A DNA stretch of 61,658 bases from the NCBI GenBank assembly GCA_946479785.1, contig CAMLHQ010000006.1, forward strand, positions 1-61,658. Reading direction: 5' to 3'. Position 1 is the first letter of the stretch. Each line of letters starts with the position of its first letter. Shown piece after piece: positions 27,150-34,355 of this stretch. The stretch is from an uncultured Nitrospira sp. (lineage in GTDB: Bacteria > Nitrospirota > Nitrospiria > Nitrospirales > Nitrospiraceae). A program made the translations under genes and the position numbers. The notes under the pieces are model-generated. The model was not told the origin of the DNA and searched no databases. It saw only the letters and a list, made by a program, of their open reading frames with translations.

Positions 27150-28300
27150 CGAAGAAACCCGCTCAGGGCATCCTCCCGTATCAGCAAATTACACGGCTCA
27201 TTACCGCAGGCGCCATCACTGCGCCTGTCGCGATTGAAGATCGCCAGATCCAACCGGCAAGTCTTGACCTCCGGCTCGGAAAGAAAGCCTATCGGTTGAT
27301 TAGTAGCTTCCTGCCGGAGCTTTCAGCCATTTCCAGTCGGCTCGGCGTCATGGACTTCTACCAATCCGACCTCGTGATGTATGAAATTGACTTGACGGCG
27401 GGAGCGATTCTCGAAAAAGGTCACGTCTACCTGGTGCCACTGCTGGAATCGTTGAAACTTCCCGGCACCATCCGCGCTCGGGCGAACCCGAAAAGCACCA
27501 CCGGCCGGCTGGATGTGTTCACGCGTATCGTGACCGATTTAAACGCCGGATTCGACGAAATCCGCGCCGGCTACCATGGCCCCCTCTTTCTCGAAGTGGT
27601 CCCGCGCTCGTTTACCATCAAGGTGAGGACCGGCCAATCGCTCAATCAAATCCGCTTCGTGCGAGGTGAAGCTGCCGCCTCTGACTCGACACTGCAAAAC
27701 CTTCACCGCCAAGAACCACTGCTCTATCACAACGTGCCGAGTCGAAAACCTCTGCGCACGAAAGAATTTCGAACCGACCGCGGTCTGTTCCTGCGTATCG
27801 ACCTCAAGGGCGAGGAACGAGCCGATTCGACCGTCATCGGCTATCGGGCCAAGAAGAACAGCCACGTGATCGATCTCTCCAAAATCGGGTACTATGCGGC
27901 GGCGGATTTTTGGGAACCCCTGTACCGTCACCGGCAGGACAGCCTGTTACTGGAGCCGGAGGAATTCTATATTCTCGCTTCCAAGGAGCGGATTCGGGTG
28001 CCTCCCGATTACGCCGCTGAGATGGTTGCCTATGAAGCCGCTTGCGGCGAATTACGTACACATTATGCGGGGTTTTTCGACCCGGGCTTCGGGTATGGAG
28101 CGGACGGTGAACTCAAAGGCACGCAAGTGGTGCTGGAAGTACGCCCACACGACGTGCCGTTTCTCATTCACGACGGTCAGACTTTTTTTAAAGTGGTCTA
28201 TGATAGGATGCTCGACGTGCCGACACAGCTGTACGGCGTCGGCCTCGGCTCATCCTACCAACAGCAGGCCTTGACGCTGAGCAAGCACTTTAAGGCATAA
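27146..28300 (+). CDS. 2'-deoxycytidine 5'-triphosphate deaminase-like protein (two-domain DCD)
   Basis: A 384-residue protein related to dCTP deaminase/dUTPase trimer-fold enzymes of the long, two-domain type. N-terminal blocks are IEDRQIQPASLDLRLG and RARANPKSTTGRLDVFTRIV. The second half repeats the fold with FYILASKERIRVPPDYAAEM and GFFDPGFGYGADGEL. Expected activity is conversion of dCTP to dUTP for thymidylate supply, or a related nucleotide deamination. The GTG start at 27146 overlaps the KamA stop (GTGA), giving translational coupling. An ATG 25 codons upstream lies inside kamA and is not credible. Pairing with a KamA-type gene is unusual. Confidence 0.82.
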   Translation: MTKKPAQGILPYQQITRLITAGAITAPVAIEDRQIQPASLDLRLGKKAYRLISSFLPELSAISSRLGVMDFYQSDLVMYEIDLTAGAILEKGHVYLVPLLESLKLPGTIRARANPKSTTGRLDVFTRIVTDLNAGFDEIRAGYHGPLFLEVVPRSFTIKVRTGQSLNQIRFVRGEAAASDSTLQNLHRQEPLLYHNVPSRKPLRTKEFRTDRGLFLRIDLKGEERADSTVIGYRAKKNSHVIDLSKIGYYAAADFWEPLYRHRQDSLLLEPEEFYILASKERIRVPPDYAAEMVAYEAACGELRTHYAGFFDPGFGYGADGELKGTQVVLEVRPHDVPFLIHDGQTFFKVVYDRMLDVPTQLYGVGLGSSYQQQALTLSKHFKA

Positions 28301-28332
28301 AGTAATCTATCATCCTCCTCACGGTAACGAGC

Positions 28333-28749
28333 ATGGCCCCAACCGATCTCCCTCCCCCGCATGATCCGGCGCAACGTCCTCCGGCTCAGCCCGGCAGCTC
28401 GGAAGAGCATGACGGCGGAAGCGATCTCCAGATGCGCGTCATCGCGAAAATGGTTGGCACAGCCTTCATGTTCCTGGGGTTCCTTCAGGTGTTTCTCTCA
28501 ATAAGCGGAGGCTTTGAACTAAGCGGCGTGGTGGCGCTCCTTCTGTATTTTGGCGGGTTGGCCATCTGGGCCAACGCCGTCATTGAACAGCCCATGCTTC
28601 GGTGGGGAATCACGATCGGTGCAATCGCAGTGTCACTGGCGTTTCTCCATTTCGGCGAGATTCTCTTCTGGCACAAACAAGTCGTCTTCTGGGCCACCGT
28701 CGTGATCGTCATGTACTTCATGTTCAACGAACCCAAGAAGCCCCAGTAG
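28333..28749 (+). CDS. Small integral membrane protein, unknown function
   Basis: The 138-residue product has a Pro-rich polar N-terminus (about 35 residues) and then four hydrophobic segments: VGTAFMFLGFLQVFLSI, LSGVVALLLYFGGLAIWANAV, GITIGAIAVSLAFLHFG and VVFWATVVIVMYFMF. It ends in a short polar tail. I recognise no family. It sits 32 bp after the DCD gene and 66 bp before the glycosyltransferase gene, all on one strand. Confidence 0.65.
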   Translation: MAPTDLPPPHDPAQRPPAQPGSSEEHDGGSDLQMRVIAKMVGTAFMFLGFLQVFLSISGGFELSGVVALLLYFGGLAIWANAVIEQPMLRWGITIGAIAVSLAFLHFGEILFWHKQVVFWATVVIVMYFMFNEPKKPQ

Positions 28750-28815
28750 TTATGGATAGTGACGTTTGAGCGCTGCGAGAACGAAGCCGCATGACTCGTT
28801 GACCATCCTGCCTCG

Positions 28816-29520
28816 ATGACCATTACAGTCATCATTCCCACCCTGAACGAAGCCTCCACGATCGCGACGACAATTCGTCGCACGGCACAACTCGGCTTCG
28901 ATGAGATCGTCGTGGTGGACGGAGAAAGCAGCGATCAGACGAGGACGATTGTCGATTCGCTTGAGTCTGGCACTCAGCACTCACTCGACATGGTTCGATT
29001 ACTGACAGTCGCACCGGGTCGAGCGTCCCAACTGAATGCCGGCGCGAAAGCCGCCCGCGGTGACGTGCTCCTGTTTCTCCATGCCGATACCATGCTGCCC
29101 AATTGCGCCAAGCAGCACATTGAATCGGCGCTCGCCGATCCTCTCGTCGTCGGTGGTCGTTTCGATGTGCAATTCGACAGCCTTTCCATCTGGGGCCGAA
29201 TGATCGGCACGTTCATGAATGTGCGATCCCGGCTCACGCGCATCTCGACTGGCGATCAGGCCATGTTCGTTCGTCGCCACGTATTCGAGCGACTCGGCGG
29301 GTTTTCAAATATCCCCATCATGGAGGACATCGAATTCAGTACCAGGCTCAAGCGAACGGGGGCGACCATCGCGTTGCACGATCGCGTCACCACCTCATTC
29401 CGCCGCTGGGAACAGCGGGGTTCCGTGAACACTATCCTCTTGATGTGGGCCTTACGCTTCCTGTATTGGATCGGCGTCAGTCCGCACCGGCTACAGCGGT
29501 TCTACGCCGCAGTGAGATGA
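28816..29520 (+). CDS. TIGR04283-type glycosyltransferase (rSAM/selenodomain-associated transferase 2)
   Basis: A 234-residue GT-A family 2 transferase. It shows VIIPTLNEA (5-13), VVVDGESSDQT, LFLHADT (DxD-like metal site), GDQAMFVRR and a late acidic pair in IMEDIEFS. The compact form with FYWIG-like aromatic C-terminus matches the family found with arsenosugar or rSAM/selenodomain genes. The next gene encodes its usual companion (TIGR04282 type). The radical SAM ArsS-type partner is not in the window. No clear Shine-Dalgarno site precedes the ATG. Confidence 0.82.
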   Translation: MTITVIIPTLNEASTIATTIRRTAQLGFDEIVVVDGESSDQTRTIVDSLESGTQHSLDMVRLLTVAPGRASQLNAGAKAARGDVLLFLHADTMLPNCAKQHIESALADPLVVGGRFDVQFDSLSIWGRMIGTFMNVRSRLTRISTGDQAMFVRRHVFERLGGFSNIPIMEDIEFSTRLKRTGATIALHDRVTTSFRRWEQRGSVNTILLMWALRFLYWIGVSPHRLQRFYAAVR

Positions 29521-29530
29521 GGAACGGCGG

Positions 29531-30280
29531 GTGAACTCGAAACCCAGCACCCCATATTCACCACTCAACACGGCCCTCATCATCTTCGCCAAGGCGCCGA
29601 TTCCCGGCCAAGTGAAGACGCGCCTCTGTCCTCCCCTTACCCCGGATGAAGCCGCGACGCTGCACGGCAGTTTCATCCTGGACACCCTTGAGCGAACCAA
29701 AGCCGCTGTGACCAGGCTCAAATTGCCATTCGATCGCTATCTCGCCTGTGCGCCGTCATCGGCACTGGTGTTTTTCAAAATCATGGAAGAACGCCAGACC
29801 GTGAGGTTGCTCGATCAAGAAGGAGAAGATCTGGGCGCTCGGATGCATCGCGCATGTGATACCCTCTTCAAGAGCGGCTACCAGCGCGTCCTGATCATCG
29901 GCACCGACGTGCCGTCGCTCCCGCTCGACTATTACAAACAGGCCCTCATGCTGTTGGAGAAACATGACCTCGTGTTGGGCCCGGCGCTCGACGGCGGGTA
30001 TTATCTGATCGGACTCAGCAAACCGGCGCCTCTCCTCTTCGAAAATATGCCCTGGTCGACTGATCGGGTGTTGGCACTGACGCGGGAGAAGGCGAATAGT
30101 CTTGGCTTGACGATCGGACTCCTTCCCGAATGGCGGGATATAGACCGGATCGACGATCTACTGGCACTGATTGAGGCCAGTTCGCTTGACGCGAAGAAGC
30201 CGAAGCACGAGCAATTGTTTTCGAGCCGGACCGCCGGTGCACTCCAACTGATCGCCAAAAGACTGAAGTCGAGAGCATAA
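29531..30280 (+). CDS. TIGR04282-type transferase (rSAM/selenodomain-associated transferase 1)
   Basis: A 249-residue nucleotidyltransferase-like GT-A protein. It has IIFAKAPIPGQVKTRLCPPL (15-34), which is diagnostic of this family, LIIGTDVPSLP and LGPALDGGYYLIGL. Together with the upstream family 2 transferase it forms a conserved pair linked to sugar modification in arsenosugar and related pathways. The start is GTG, with GAGGAA about 7 nt before it. The gap to the upstream gene is 10 bp and to the downstream SDR 12 bp. Confidence 0.85.
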   Translation: MNSKPSTPYSPLNTALIIFAKAPIPGQVKTRLCPPLTPDEAATLHGSFILDTLERTKAAVTRLKLPFDRYLACAPSSALVFFKIMEERQTVRLLDQEGEDLGARMHRACDTLFKSGYQRVLIIGTDVPSLPLDYYKQALMLLEKHDLVLGPALDGGYYLIGLSKPAPLLFENMPWSTDRVLALTREKANSLGLTIGLLPEWRDIDRIDDLLALIEASSLDAKKPKHEQLFSSRTAGALQLIAKRLKSRA

Positions 30281-30292
30281 TGGAGCGTCGTC

Positions 30293-31027
30293 ATGACCAC
30301 TAAGGTTGCACTGATCACCGGAGGAGCCAAAGGGATCGGCCGAGGGATTGCCCTCGATCTCGCAGCACAGAAATGGAACATCGCCTTCTGCTATCGCACC
30401 AGCGAAACGGAAGCCAAAAAGACCTCCGCCGCGATCAACGAACGAGGGGGACACGCACTACCCGTACGGTGCGATGTTTCAGATCCCGTCGCCGCGAAAC
30501 AACTGGTCGCGGACGTCGAAAACCAGTGGGGGCAAATCGATGTTCTGATCAATGGCGCCGGTCCTTACCACCGTATCAATCTGTTCGAGGAGACGATCGA
30601 AGGGTGGAGAGAGATGTTCGATGGGAACCTGCATCCGATTTTTTATCTGGCACAAGCCGTGGCACCGGGGATGAAGACACGCAAGTTCGGCCGCATCATC
30701 AATTTCAGTATGGCCAATGCAGACCAGATGATTTCTCAGTCGGACGTGACGGCTCATTACATCGCCAAAGCCGGCGTGCTCATTTTGACTCGCACGCTGG
30801 CCAAGCTGCTTGCACCACATGGCATCACCGTGAACGCGATTTCGCCCGGCTTCATCGATTCCGGCAGCGCACCACCGGAGGAACTCGCCGGCATGGCCAA
30901 ACGCATCCCCGCCGGCTACATCGGCACTGTCGGCGACACGGTCGCCGCGGTTCGATATCTCCTGAGCGACGAAGCTCGCTACGTGAACGGCGCCAACATT
31001 CAGATCAGTGGAGGTTGGGGAATATGA
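30293..31027 (+). CDS. Short-chain dehydrogenase/reductase with an atypical active site
   Basis: A 244-residue SDR with the cofactor motif TGGAKGIGRG (9-18), NGAG (87-90), a C-terminal NAISPGFIDSG and the terminal GGWG. CYRTSE after the second strand suggests NADPH use. The catalytic YxxxK is shortened to YIAK (Tyr156, Lys159), so Tyr and Lys are one residue closer than normal, and His155 occupies the usual Tyr position. The SMANAD segment where the catalytic Ser should be is also irregular. It may still be active, as in FolM/pteridine-reductase-like or enoyl reductase relatives with other spacings. The substrate is unknown. Confidence 0.8.
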   Translation: MTTKVALITGGAKGIGRGIALDLAAQKWNIAFCYRTSETEAKKTSAAINERGGHALPVRCDVSDPVAAKQLVADVENQWGQIDVLINGAGPYHRINLFEETIEGWREMFDGNLHPIFYLAQAVAPGMKTRKFGRIINFSMANADQMISQSDVTAHYIAKAGVLILTRTLAKLLAPHGITVNAISPGFIDSGSAPPEELAGMAKRIPAGYIGTVGDTVAAVRYLLSDEARYVNGANIQISGGWGI

Positions 31028-31038
31028 GGAGGGAATCA

Positions 31039-31443
31039 ATGAAAACTCAGCAGGAGCTGCAGGTGCATCGCAGATTCGTGCAGGCGCTCCAACATGAACA
31101 TTTGAGCTGTGTCAAGGCGGGCTGTGGCGGACCAATGGACGTCGTCGACCTAACTCCGCACAACGCCCGCATCAAGATCTATGAAGCCACCTGTGAACGC
31201 TGCCATATGAAGGAACAGATTACGGGCATGGAACAGAGCTCCCCGCCTTGGGATGTCGCTTCGATTACCATGATGGCAGAAGTGCACTTGCTTCACGAAC
31301 AGCCGACTTGCCCGTTCGACGACACCCCTATCACGTTTATCTCCTTGCCAAATCCTCGCCGCAAGGCCCGCTATCGCCTCGTCTGCTTCTATTGCGGCCG
31401 CCATACTGAAATGAATTGGCCGCCTCCTGAAGCCAAGCGGTAA
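31039..31443 (+). CDS. Cysteine-rich zinc-ribbon-like protein, unknown function
   Basis: A 134-residue soluble protein with paired cysteines at 24/29 (CVKAGC), 52/55 (CERC) and 116/119 (CFYC), plus Cys91 (CPFDD). The pairs suggest one or two zinc knuckles. No known family is recognised. Two in-frame ATGs exist (31024 and 31039). AGGAGGGA lies between them at the right distance for 31039, which I chose. It closes the plus-strand run and faces the glutaredoxin gene across the hairpin repeat at 31499-31592. Confidence 0.7.
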   Translation: MKTQQELQVHRRFVQALQHEHLSCVKAGCGGPMDVVDLTPHNARIKIYEATCERCHMKEQITGMEQSSPPWDVASITMMAEVHLLHEQPTCPFDDTPITFISLPNPRRKARYRLVCFYCGRHTEMNWPPPEAKR

Positions 31444-31498
31444 CGCAGCGCGCGACCGTTGCTCTCTTCCCTCTCTCCTGCCGCTGTTGAAGAAAAAA

Positions 31499-31592
31499 CG
31501 AGGGCGGCTATTATGCTCTGACTGCGCGCATGCAACGAGGGCCTTCTGAGGCCGCGCGCTGCGCGAGCACAAGAGCATGACAGCCGCCCTCG
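31499..31592. repeat. Large palindromic hairpin, copy B, also a likely bidirectional terminator
   Basis: The outer arms CGAGGGCGGCT (31499-31509) and AGCCGCCCTCG (31582-31592) are perfect complements. Inside them ATGCTCT (31513-31519) pairs with AGAGCAT (31572-31578), and a central GGCCT/AGGCC hairpin caps the structure. On the minus strand it is followed by TTTTTTCTTC, so it can terminate the glutaredoxin transcript. On the plus strand ACTTTTAAA follows. It shares its plan with the palindrome at 1576-1655. Confidence 0.7.
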
Positions 31593-31611
31593 TACTACAC
31601 TTTTAAATTGC

Positions 31612-31935
31612 CTACTTCCCGAACGCTTTCTTCAGCAGCGGCTCCATCTCGCCTTTGGCCGCCATCGGGTCAAGAATATCCGTGTCACCATAAAAGGTGC
31701 CGTCGATAAACACCTTCGGCAGCGTCGGCCAGTTGGTCAATTTGGTGAGGGCTTCCCGCTTGGCCGGCTGGGACAACACATCGATCACTTCGTAGGGATA
31801 CCCGTATTTGTCGAAGAACTGCATCGTCTCGCGGGTAAACCCGCACATCGGCATCTGCTTAGTCCCCTTGCCATACACCAGAATCTTGTGCGTTGTGATT
31901 TCCTTCTGGATTTCTTCTTCAATTGGTTCTGCCAT
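31612..31935 (-). CDS. grxD: Grx4-type monothiol glutaredoxin
   Basis: A 107-residue monothiol glutaredoxin that binds a bridging 2Fe-2S cluster with glutathione and works with BolA in iron-sulfur trafficking. The active site is MCGFTRE (Cys31), with Thr where the family normally has Ser (CGFS). GKGTKQMPMCGF, WPTLPKVFIDG and GDTDIL are the other conserved blocks. AAGGAGG is spaced well before the ATG. The bolA gene follows about 50 bp upstream on the same strand, a recurrent association. Confidence 0.93.
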   Translation of the reverse strand: MAEPIEEEIQKEITTHKILVYGKGTKQMPMCGFTRETMQFFDKYGYPYEVIDVLSQPAKREALTKLTNWPTLPKVFIDGTFYGDTDILDPMAAKGEMEPLLKKAFGK

Positions 31936-31986
31936 CGTCGGCCTCCTTGAATGAACTTCAAGACATCATTGATCAAGTCTTAGTTC

Positions 31987-32226
31987 TTAGTGTTCGTCCT
32001 TCGTTTTTGCCGTCAGCTCCAGAGCATGAATGCGCCCATCCTTCAGGGGTGCGTCAAGCGCTTGATAAATCAGGCGATGCCGGTCAAGCAGATTCTTGCC
32101 CTGAAAGGCCTCGGAGACCACCATGACTTTCAGATGATCCATGGTGCCGGTCTTATCGATCATAGTCACAGCGGCATCCGGCATAGCCTGCCTGATGTAA
32201 TGCGTCAAGGTGTCAGCGGTAATCAC
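31987..32226 (-). CDS. BolA family protein
   Basis: A 79-residue BolA/IbaG-like protein with the fold signature DHLKVMVVSEAFQGKNLLDRHRLIYQAL and C-terminal IHALELTAKT (segments of a longer block). BolA proteins bind the 2Fe-2S cluster shared with monothiol glutaredoxins, and grxD lies next to it. The start is GTG at 32226: a perfect AGGAGG lies 5 nt before it, while the longer ATG frame (32295) has no site and adds an unrelated basic leader. Confidence 0.9.
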   Translation of the reverse strand: MITADTLTHYIRQAMPDAAVTMIDKTGTMDHLKVMVVSEAFQGKNLLDRHRLIYQALDAPLKDGRIHALELTAKTKDEH

Positions 32227-32448
32227 CGCGGCCTCCTGTTCTCTTGCAGGATACCGTAGGGGCTTTCTGAAAGGCAATTCGGCAAATGAGTTCATGTCGC
32301 ATCACAAAAGCGGTCGTGATCTGATTCACCACTGAATCGATTGTGATCCCCGCGCCTGTCGTTTCTTTCTGAGTTATGAACGGCCAGGATTTTCTCGAAG
32401 CTCACAAGATTGAAAGAGATTTTCTGGTTTTGTGCTCATGCGTTCGCC

Positions 32449-32464
32449 TGGTACGGAACTTGTT
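32449..32464 (+). promoter_or_regulatory. Possible sigma-54-type promoter
   Basis: TGGTACG-GAAC-TTGTT fits the TGGCACG-N4-TTGCW pattern with C-to-T changes at the -24 and -12 elements. The spacing is exact, and the site would start a transcript just before the ribosome site at 32493. The changed -12 dinucleotide (GT for GC) lowers confidence. Confidence 0.3.
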
Positions 32465-32504
32465 GTAGGGCAGGGTACGTCCCCCATGCGTCAGGGAGGT
32501 TCTT

Positions 32505-32579
32505 ATGATCACCATGGTGACCCTCACGGCGACCACAGTATTGCTAAGTTCCCTGTTCCTACTCCGTCGGATTTGGTGA
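32505..32579 (+). CDS. Candidate 24-residue hydrophobic peptide
   Basis: ATG at 32505 is preceded by AGGGAGG (32493-32499) with 5-nt spacing, the best ribosome site in this gap. The product starts MITMVTLTATTVLLSSLF and ends LLRRIW: one membrane helix with a positive C-terminus. It stops at a TGA and the same frame continues 12 bp later as a second open frame. It could be a true small membrane protein, or the first half of an interrupted gene. Confidence 0.35.
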   Translation: MITMVTLTATTVLLSSLFLLRRIW

Positions 32580-32591
32580 GCGGGCGATTCT

Positions 32592-32783
32592 ATGAAGAGG
32601 CTCTCTGCTCATGTTGGTGGTGCATTTCAGCCTGCGGTGGTGGATCCACACCGTTTCATACTTAAGAACCGACCGCTTTCTGGAGGAAGTGCTGGAAAAT
32701 TCAGACAACCGGATCAACATTCGATAGGCACATTGCTTGCTCTGCTTCAAGAATATCAAAACTCGAAGTCAATGCCGGAATAA
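32592..32783 (+). CDS. Candidate 63-residue protein in frame with the preceding peptide
   Basis: It lies in the same reading frame as 32505-32579, after one TGA stop and four sense codons. The product (MKRLSAHVGGAFQPAVVDP..., ending LQEYQNSKSMPE) is soluble and of no known family. No good ribosome site precedes its ATG. Either it is spurious, or the TGA is read through, or the two halves are one decayed gene. Confidence 0.2.
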   Translation: MKRLSAHVGGAFQPAVVDPHRFILKNRPLSGGSAGKFRQPDQHSIGTLLALLQEYQNSKSMPE

Positions 32784-32813
32784 CAATCTCACTCTCACAA
32801 CAAGGAGGGCATC

Positions 32814-33254
32814 ATGGCGGAATTCACATCCGGATTTTTCATGGGCAATCAAACCACGAATGGACGTGTGCTGGTGGTCGATGACGAGGCGGATATCCGG
32901 AAGGTCGTCCGCATGACTCTGCAGAAGGCCGGCTACGACGTCCTGGAAGCGGAGAACGGAGAGAAGGCGATTGAGACGATTAACTACGGAGAGAACAGGC
33001 TGCTGCTCGACGTTCTCGTCTGCGATATTCGCATGCCAAAGATCAATGGAGTCGAAGCGATTGCCTACTTCCGCGCCAACTATCCGAGAGTTCCGGTGAT
33101 TGTGCTGACTGGATTCCCCGACACGGACATGGCCACCTCTATGCTCCGTCAGGGCGTGGTAGATTATCTTGTCAAACCGGTGGAAGGCGAGAAGCTCCGG
33201 GAAGCGGTCGCGCGCGCCATGGAGCAACGCGAGCTCGCACACCTCCAGGGCTGA
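32814..33254 (+). CDS. Single-domain response regulator
   Basis: A 146-residue CheY-like receiver with a short N-terminal extension and no output domain. The acidic pocket is VVDDEAD (Asp23, Asp24), the phospho-acceptor Asp71 in CDIRMP, the conserved Thr in VLTGFPDT and the Lys in LVKPVEG. GGAGGG before the ATG supports the start. It lies 33 bp ahead of two histidine kinase genes and probably receives phosphate from one or both. With no DNA-binding domain it must act by protein contact or phosphorelay. Confidence 0.93.
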   Translation: MAEFTSGFFMGNQTTNGRVLVVDDEADIRKVVRMTLQKAGYDVLEAENGEKAIETINYGENRLLLDVLVCDIRMPKINGVEAIAYFRANYPRVPVIVLTGFPDTDMATSMLRQGVVDYLVKPVEGEKLREAVARAMEQRELAHLQG

Positions 33255-33287
33255 CACGTTGTTCTCCCCTGTATCGGGAGCCCTGCC

Positions 33288-34355
33288 GTGCAGCATCTGA
33301 CTGACAGACCGGCGATAGAAAAGCTTGCGCCGATCAAAGTGGCGATTCTCGGAGCGGGACGAGGAGGCATGGCTCTCCTCGACCTGCTCCACCAGATTCC
33401 TTCGATCGAAATCGTCGGAATTACGGATCGCGACCCCGTCGCCCCGGGTCTTCAGCGCGCGCAGGAACTTCGCATTCCCGTCACCGATCGTGCGGATGAA
33501 CTGGTGAGCAACCACGGAGTCAATTTGATCATGGATGTCACCGGCGACCCCGCCATGGAACGGTTCATTCAAGCACATAAGCAACCGACCACAGATGTTC
33601 TCAGCGGCTCAGCTTCACGAGTGCTGTGGGAATTGGTCCGGCATGAAGCCAACCTCCAGGCCGAGCTGTTTCATGCGGAAAAATTGGCCGGGATCGGCTC
33701 CTTCGCCACCGGAATCGCGCATGACATCAACAATCCCTTGCAGCTCATTATGGGATTGGCTGAAAACCTCGCCGAGGAAACAAACCTAAAGATGGTCCGC
33801 GAACAGGCCCACGACATCATCGAAGCCGTACGACGGACGAGCGCCATTTGCCGAGATCTGACCCAGTACGCGAGAAAGACTTCGTCCCGCGATGATACGA
33901 TGGTGTCTCTCAACAATCGGCTCGACGAGGCCTTAAAGATCGCCTGCTATGCGGCGAGCTTCCACGATATTACGGTCCATAAGTCCTACCGGGAAGGCGC
34001 CGGAGCCAAAGGCAATCCGGACGAGGTGCTCCACATCCTGGTGAACCTGATCACCAACGCGGTGCAGGCGATGGCCCAGGGGGGCGGTGTCCTCACGGTG
34101 GCAACGGACCTCTCGTCCGACGGCGTGAGAGTGCGGATCTCGGACACGGGGTGCGGCATCGAACCAGATTTGCTGGGACAGATTTTTGAGCCGTTCTTTA
34201 CCACGAAAGAACCGGAGAAGGGCACAGGACTCGGGCTCTACAATGTGAAAACCATCGTCACGAAGATGCATGGGAAGATCGACGTTGAAAGCCGAGTCGA
34301 CCACGGCACAACCTTTACCATCACCTTCCCGCCAGCTTCAGAGGATCCGTCGTGA
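33288..34355 (+). CDS. Soluble histidine kinase with an N-terminal Rossmann (NAD-binding-like) sensor domain
   Basis: A 355-residue kinase with no membrane segment. Residues 16-110 look like a dinucleotide-binding Rossmann domain: VAILGAGRGG (18-27), then an acidic strand end GITDRDP (44-50) and NLIMDVTGDP (79-88), reminiscent of dihydrodipicolinate reductase or CoA/NAD-binding domains. HisKA follows with H-box GIAHDINNP (His145). The HATPase has N box LITNAVQAM, G1 DTGCGIE and G2 GTGLGLYNV. The fold suggests sensing of NAD(H), NADP(H) or a related metabolite. The start is GTG at 33288 with GGGAG about 10 nt before it. The stop overlaps the next kinase start (GTGA). Confidence 0.85.
   Translation: MQHLTDRPAIEKLAPIKVAILGAGRGGMALLDLLHQIPSIEIVGITDRDPVAPGLQRAQELRIPVTDRADELVSNHGVNLIMDVTGDPAMERFIQAHKQPTTDVLSGSASRVLWELVRHEANLQAELFHAEKLAGIGSFATGIAHDINNPLQLIMGLAENLAEETNLKMVREQAHDIIEAVRRTSAICRDLTQYARKTSSRDDTMVSLNNRLDEALKIACYAASFHDITVHKSYREGAGAKGNPDEVLHILVNLITNAVQAMAQGGGVLTVATDLSSDGVRVRISDTGCGIEPDLLGQIFEPFFTTKEPEKGTGLGLYNVKTIVTKMHGKIDVESRVDHGTTFTITFPPASEDPS

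Larger units (their letters stand above)
32227..32813. other. 587-bp gap holding a putative sigma-54-like site and a short membrane-peptide frame
   Basis: Between bolA and the response regulator there is no conventional gene. On the plus strand a promoter-like motif (32449-32464), a strong Shine-Dalgarno sequence (32493-32499) and two successive in-frame short reading frames (32505-32579 and 32592-32783) are visible. The interval 32300-32440 is comparatively AT-rich and shows nothing I can name. Confidence 0.5.

Noticed and set aside
30373..31038. Upstream part of the frame containing the Cys-rich protein
   Set aside because: It overlaps the SDR gene in another phase; only the part after the ribosome site at 31027-31034 is protein-like.
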